A stretch of 46,041 nucleotides of DNA, taken from positions 1-46,041 of the forward strand of contig NZ_JALOCF010000037.1 of the NCBI RefSeq assembly GCF_023227905.1, read 5' to 3'. Numbering within the stretch: the stretch's first letter is position 1; each line of letters starts with the position of its first letter. Shown here piece after piece: positions 42,228 through 46,041 of this stretch. Under the pieces are notes generated by a model that ran no database searches, had not been told where the DNA came from, and worked only from the letters and a program-made list of their open reading frames with translations. Position numbers and translations under genes: made by a program. Source of the DNA: Methylobacter sp. (lineage in GTDB: Bacteria; Pseudomonadota; Gammaproteobacteria; Methylococcales; Methylomonadaceae).

Positions 42228-42407
42228 AATTAACATCCTAGAGATTAGATTAATATAATTAAGTAATTGATATGTTACTCAATTCTGATTTTCGATAAAT
42301 GCCAGCTATCAGTGTGATAGTTAACAAAATATATGTTTGTATTTTATTTAGTTAATTCGCCATAACATCTCCAGTAATATATAAATTTTGATATTAAAAT
42401 AAATTAT

Positions 42408-42665
42408 CTAGTGAGATTTGTTTTTAGTGACCATCTCTTGAAGTTCCTGCTCTGCCTCGATCCAGTCATCAATTTCGTGGCCTGGTTCAAACCCTCTTTT
42501 TTCTGCTTTATAGAAGGCAACCTCAGCAATTTTTGTATAACAGTCCGGGAGATTTATAGGCGTTGAAGGTGCTGTTGGGCTTAAAATAGTGTCCTGAGGA
42601 GGCGTATGCATTTCCACTCTATTCATATAAAACTTTGTAGTCGTAAAAAATTTAACTGGGGACAT
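42408..42665 (-). CDS. DUF2934-domain protein
   Basis: An 85-residue protein whose C-terminal half (IAEVAFYKAEKRGFEPGHEI then DDWIEAEQEL) matches the DUF2934 pattern, a short domain of unknown function frequent near stress genes. The N-terminal half is rich in Pro and Thr and probably disordered. The start is uncertain: no ribosome-binding site is seen at 42665, while an ATG at 42611 has GAGTGG nearby and would give a 67-residue protein. Same strand as the two cold-shock genes. Confidence 0.65.
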   Translation of the reverse strand: MSPVKFFTTTKFYMNRVEMHTPPQDTILSPTAPSTPINLPDCYTKIAEVAFYKAEKRGFEPGHEIDDWIEAEQELQEMVTKNKSH

Positions 42666-43055
42666 TGAAACAAAAAATTATCAACAAAAATATTAGTGCG
42701 AATACTTAGGACGTAGAGGCAATCTAAAGACATTGAAACAGAGGATTTTTTCCCTTTACATACGTTTTTAGTTGGTTATTTCGAATCAGGGAGAACGCTC
42801 TTGCCGATGTAAGAAGACAGGATGAGCAATAGTGCTAATACTTGATGTAACAATGTTCTGGAAATAGGATTGATTAGCGATTATTATTAAAATATAAGTT
42901 TTTCTGCATTGTTAATTATCAATATTTAAAAGAATTGTTAATTCAAGATGGATCATAATCCTTAATATAGGGTATGTTCTTGCATAAAGCGCAGGTAGCG
43001 TATATTTAGCGCCACCCAACTCATAAACTGAATTTTCCACGTAGAGTTATAGCCC
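42666..43055. other. AT-rich divergent gap before the Lon-like protease
   Basis: No gene seen. A 12-base direct repeat GACATTGAAACA occurs at 42661-42672 and 42729-42740. The gap should contain promoters for the divergent DUF2934 and protease genes; no strong sigma70 match stands out. Confidence 0.5.
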
Positions 43056-45446
43056 ATGAAAAATACGCCGTTGGATCCTTCACAACTCTATAAGCCATGC
43101 AATGTTGAACAGCTAAAGTTCAGCTCCACCGAGGAGCTTGAAGATATTGATATTGCCGTGGGGCAACAACGCGCTGTGGAAGCCGTCAAATTGGGCATCC
43201 ACATGCATAAGGACGGTTATAACATTTTTGCAATGGCTCCTGCCGGTACCGGTAAATTGACTACCATACGTCAATTGGTCGAACATGAAGCCAGTCGGCA
43301 AGGTATCCCTTCGGATTGGTGCTATGTAAACAATTTCAGTCAGCCTTCCCAGCCTAAGGCCATTAGATTAATGCCGGGACAAGGCAAGTCGTTTAAGCAT
43401 GATATGGCTCAGTTGATTGACGAGCTGAGTATCGCGATACCTGCGGCATTTGACGGTGACGAATACCGGTCCAGAGCTGGCGAGCTCGAAAGCGAATCGC
43501 GCCAACGGGAAATTAGCGAGCTCAGCCGAGTGCGCGAAGATGCGGCAAATGCCCATATTCTGCTCACCGAAACTGCGACCGGTTATGCCTTCTCCCCGGC
43601 AAATGAAAACAACGAAGTTATCAGTCCCGAGCAGTTTAACAAGCTTGATAAGGACAAACAGCATGAAATACAACACACCATTTTCGAGTTGCAGGAGCGC
43701 TTGACCAAGCTGCTGAAAAACTTCCCCATCTGGCGCAAGGAAACCAAACGTAAACTTCAAGCGCTTAACCGTGAAGTTGCGGAGCAGGCCGTCAATCATT
43801 CCATTGATGACCTGATCGAAAAATACGCCCACCAGGAGACTGTTCTTAGTTATCTGAATGATGTTCAAAAAGATATTATTGAGCATGTGTTGGATTTTCT
43901 TCCGCGTAGCGAAAAAATGCTTCCATTTATGGAGTTAACGCAGGAAGCTAATCCGCTTAAACGTTATAGCGTAAACCTGATGGTGGATTTTAGCGGCAAG
44001 AAATCGGCTCCTGTTATTTACGAAGACCATCCGATCTACAGTAACCTCATCGGCCGTATCGACCATCAAGCCTACATGGGATCGCTCGTTACCGATTTCA
44101 CTATGATCAAGCCCGGCGCACTGCATAATGCCAATGGCGGTTACCTTCTTATCGATGCCCGAAAACTGCTGTTTCAACCTTATGCCTGGGATACGCTTAA
44201 AAGAACACTGAAATCCGGCGAAATCCGTATTGAGTCTCTGGAACGGACGCTCAGCCTGATCAGTGCTACATCGCTGGAGCCGGAACCCATACCGCTCAAT
44301 TTGAAGCTGATCTTGTTGGGTGAAGCTCTGATTTATTATCTGCTCTGCGCCTATGACCCGGAATTTCATGACCTGTTTAAAATCGCAGCCGATTTTGACG
44401 AGTCGGTGTCCAGGGAAGGCAACGACCAGGAGTATGCCCGTTTACTGGCGACTATTGCCCGCCGCGAAAAGTTGCGCCCACTAAACCAGAACGCGGTTGC
44501 CCGAGTTATCGAGCACAGTTCCAGAATGGTCGGCGATACGGAAAAGTTGCTCACCCATCTGCGTAGTATCAAAGACTTGTTATCGGAATCGGATTATTGG
44601 GCGCAGAGTAATGGTCATGAACATATTGACAGCAGCGATGTGCAACAGGCCATTGATCATAAAACGCACCGGCTGGATAAACTCAGGGAAAAATTGTATG
44701 AAAATATCCATCGGGGCACCCTGTTAATTGACCTGGAAGGCAAGGTCATTGGTCAAGTCAATGGCCTTTCGGTATTGGCGTTGGGTGATTTTAGTTTCGG
44801 GCAGCCTTCCCGGATTACCGCAACCACTCGCCTGGGTAGCGGAAAAGTGGTTGATATTGAACGTGAAACCAAACTGGGCGGGGCCATTCATTCAAAAGGC
44901 GTATTAATATTGTCGAGTTTTATTGGCGCCCGATATTCCCGAAAAATAGAGTTTTCGATAGCTATCAGCCTGGTATTTGAACAGTCCTATGGCTACGTTG
45001 AAGGCGACAGCGCCTCTCTGGCTGAACTTTGCACTATTTTATCGTCGATTGCCCAGATTCCGTTACGGCAGGATTTGGCAATGACCGGTTCAGTCAATCA
45101 ACTAGGCAGTGTTCAACCGATAGGCGGGGTTAATGAGAAAATTGAAGGCTTTTTTGATATTTGTGTCAAAAAAGGTTTAACCGGTACTCAAGGGGTGATC
45201 ATTCCTTCCGCCAATATTAAACATTTGATGCTGCGCTGGGATGTGGTGCATGCCGCTCAAACCGGGCAATTCAATATTTACGCGGTAACAACCGTAGATG
45301 AAGCAATTGAGTTACTGACAGGAATGGAAGCAGGCATTGTGAATGAGCAAGGGACTTATCAGCCGGAATCGTTTAACGGCCAGGTTGAAACCCAACTGTT
45401 GCAATTTAGCAAAATTAAAAAACAAAATACTAAGCCCAAAAAGTAG
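43056..45446 (+). CDS. Lon-family AAA+ ATP-dependent protease
   Basis: A 796-residue protein with an N-terminal AAA+ module and a C-terminal Lon protease domain, of the group lacking the classical Lon N-domain (LonB-like, AAA_32). The Walker A motif is APAGTGKLTT (GTGK at 64-67). A coiled-coil insertion lies at about 135-240. The protease domain has Ser652 in VEGDSASLAEL and Lys695 in IGGVNEKIEGF; their 43-residue spacing equals that of the Ser-Lys dyad of E. coli Lon, so it should be active. It would degrade damaged or regulatory proteins in the cytosol. It is convergent with an HtpX-like protease and divergent from cold-shock genes. Substrates unknown. Confidence 0.9.
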   Translation: MKNTPLDPSQLYKPCNVEQLKFSSTEELEDIDIAVGQQRAVEAVKLGIHMHKDGYNIFAMAPAGTGKLTTIRQLVEHEASRQGIPSDWCYVNNFSQPSQPKAIRLMPGQGKSFKHDMAQLIDELSIAIPAAFDGDEYRSRAGELESESRQREISELSRVREDAANAHILLTETATGYAFSPANENNEVISPEQFNKLDKDKQHEIQHTIFELQERLTKLLKNFPIWRKETKRKLQALNREVAEQAVNHSIDDLIEKYAHQETVLSYLNDVQKDIIEHVLDFLPRSEKMLPFMELTQEANPLKRYSVNLMVDFSGKKSAPVIYEDHPIYSNLIGRIDHQAYMGSLVTDFTMIKPGALHNANGGYLLIDARKLLFQPYAWDTLKRTLKSGEIRIESLERTLSLISATSLEPEPIPLNLKLILLGEALIYYLLCAYDPEFHDLFKIAADFDESVSREGNDQEYARLLATIARREKLRPLNQNAVARVIEHSSRMVGDTEKLLTHLRSIKDLLSESDYWAQSNGHEHIDSSDVQQAIDHKTHRLDKLREKLYENIHRGTLLIDLEGKVIGQVNGLSVLALGDFSFGQPSRITATTRLGSGKVVDIERETKLGGAIHSKGVLILSSFIGARYSRKIEFSIAISLVFEQSYGYVEGDSASLAELCTILSSIAQIPLRQDLAMTGSVNQLGSVQPIGGVNEKIEGFFDICVKKGLTGTQGVIIPSANIKHLMLRWDVVHAAQTGQFNIYAVTTVDEAIELLTGMEAGIVNEQGTYQPESFNGQVETQLLQFSKIKKQNTKPKK

Positions 45447-45465
45447 AATATCCGGGCGATATTCT
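45445..45465. terminator. Small hairpin between convergent protease genes
   Basis: AGAATATC (45445-45452) and GATATTCT (45458-45465) pair around CGGGC, overlapping the protease stop codon. No T-run, so only a weak candidate. Confidence 0.3.
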
Positions 45466-45472
45466 GAACGGT

Positions 45473-46041
45473 TTAATACCAGAATCCACCGATATGCCGA
45501 CGAGGTTTCCTGATAGATTTCTGATAGTGGACGGGTACGGAAAATCTGTCATGGTTGGAATATTTCAAAGCCTGTTTTGAAGTGGCTTTCAAACTTAGCA
45601 ACCGCTTTATTCTTTCCTCGGTGTCCGGGTGCGTTCGGAGCACGGATGGAATTGATCCTCTATGACCACGCCCAAACAGAATGTCGAGAAGCGACGACTC
45701 GTAGACTTCCAGCTTACTTAGAGCCATTGCCAAGCCTTCGGGGTCATTCGTTAGTAAAATGGCATGATGATCGGCATCAAATTCCTTCATCCTGGATAAT
45801 GACAGTTGCAGGAAACTCATTATTGTCGGCGCCACAATCAGCACCCCTAACGCAAACCAGGAAATCGTAACCCAGCCCAGAAAATACAGCGGCAAGTTTA
45901 AAAAAACTAACAAGAAACCGGTTAAAGACAAGGTGTTGGTGATGCGGTTGAGAATATCGGCGTAAGTCATCACGCGCACGTCGTTATGCCGGATATGACT
46001 GATTTCATGCGCCAATACCGCGGTAATCTCCCGCATGGTCA
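45473..46041 (-). CDS. htpX: M48 metalloprotease, HtpX-like (5' end outside window)
   Basis: The last 189 or so codons of a membrane zinc protease; the gene continues past the right edge. HEISH gives the HExxH zinc site, and KEFDADHHA supplies the third (Glu) ligand. Two hydrophobic segments between them are as in HtpX, which degrades misfolded inner-membrane proteins with FtsH. The C-terminal HPDTEERIKRL is typical of the family, followed by a basic tail (YQKSIRKPRRH) longer than in E. coli HtpX. The symbol is given by similarity; a paralogue in a stress locus is equally possible. Confidence 0.85.
   Translation of the reverse strand, partial: TMREITAVLAHEISHIRHNDVRVMTYADILNRITNTLSLTGFLLVFLNLPLYFLGWVTISWFALGVLIVAPTIMSFLQLSLSRMKEFDADHHAILLTNDPEGLAMALSKLEVYESSLLDILFGRGHRGSIPSVLRTHPDTEERIKRLLSLKATSKQALKYSNHDRFSVPVHYQKSIRKPRRHIGGFWY

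Noticed and set aside
1..46041. tRNA or rRNA genes, prophage, or toxin-antitoxin pairs
   Set aside because: No cloverleaf with a CCA end, rRNA segment, phage structural gene or recognisable toxin-antitoxin pair was found on reading both strands.

Overview
The window reads as chromosome from a gammaproteobacterium, most likely a Methylococcales-type methanotroph (Methylobacter/Methylomonas-like). The gene orders queG|nnr-tsaE-amiC-mutL-miaA and accA-tilS-pyrG-kdsA-eno-ftsB-ispD-ispF-truD are typical of Gammaproteobacteria. Two tandem genes for NAD(P)-dependent methylene-tetrahydromethanopterin dehydrogenase point to H4MPT-linked C1 metabolism. This assignment is inferred from gene content; no 16S or pmo/mxa gene is in the window.

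Layout. 1-2.3 kb: stress-type BON lipoprotein, a decayed IS3-family element with recognisable terminal inverted repeats, a perfect palindrome at its right end, a DUF4870-like membrane protein and a small exported protein. 2.3-7.4 kb: a GH3 beta-glucosidase and a FucP-type sugar transporter, convergent with pyruvate kinase. 7.4-10 kb: a thioredoxin-fold protein, a DUF4124 protein and queG. 10.2-16.4 kb: nnr-tsaE-amiC-mutL-miaA, with no hfq after miaA. 16.9-20.7 kb: a cold-shock gene behind a possible attenuator, a flavin reductase, a MotA/MotB-like stator pair and a divergent GacA/UvrY-type regulator. 20.7-24.5 kb: the tandem mtd genes, divergent from 5-formyl-THF cyclo-ligase and nspC. 24.6-30 kb: an MDR oxidoreductase, mrcB, lolA, rarA. 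31.1-40.3 kb: the accA to truD housekeeping run. 40.3-41.4 kb: an AT-rich gap. 41.4-46 kb: a probable stress cluster with an HPF/cold-shock fusion, a cold-shock protein, a DUF2934 protein, a Lon-like protease and an HtpX-like protease cut by the window edge.

The most unusual signals are in repeats and paralogues. (1) Purine-rich heptad inverted repeats (GGCGAAA-type) occur at five places; in three operon gaps the repeat runs up to the next start codon and takes the place of a Shine-Dalgarno sequence. (2) tilS has taken up repeat DNA twice: its first residues come from a heptad-repeat arm, and an in-frame 63-bp tandem palindromic unit interrupts its C-terminal half. (3) The two mtd paralogues differ at the end of the second Rossmann beta strand (Gly-Arg versus Asp-His), which suggests different cofactor preference. 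I see no clear undescribed defence or mobile system.
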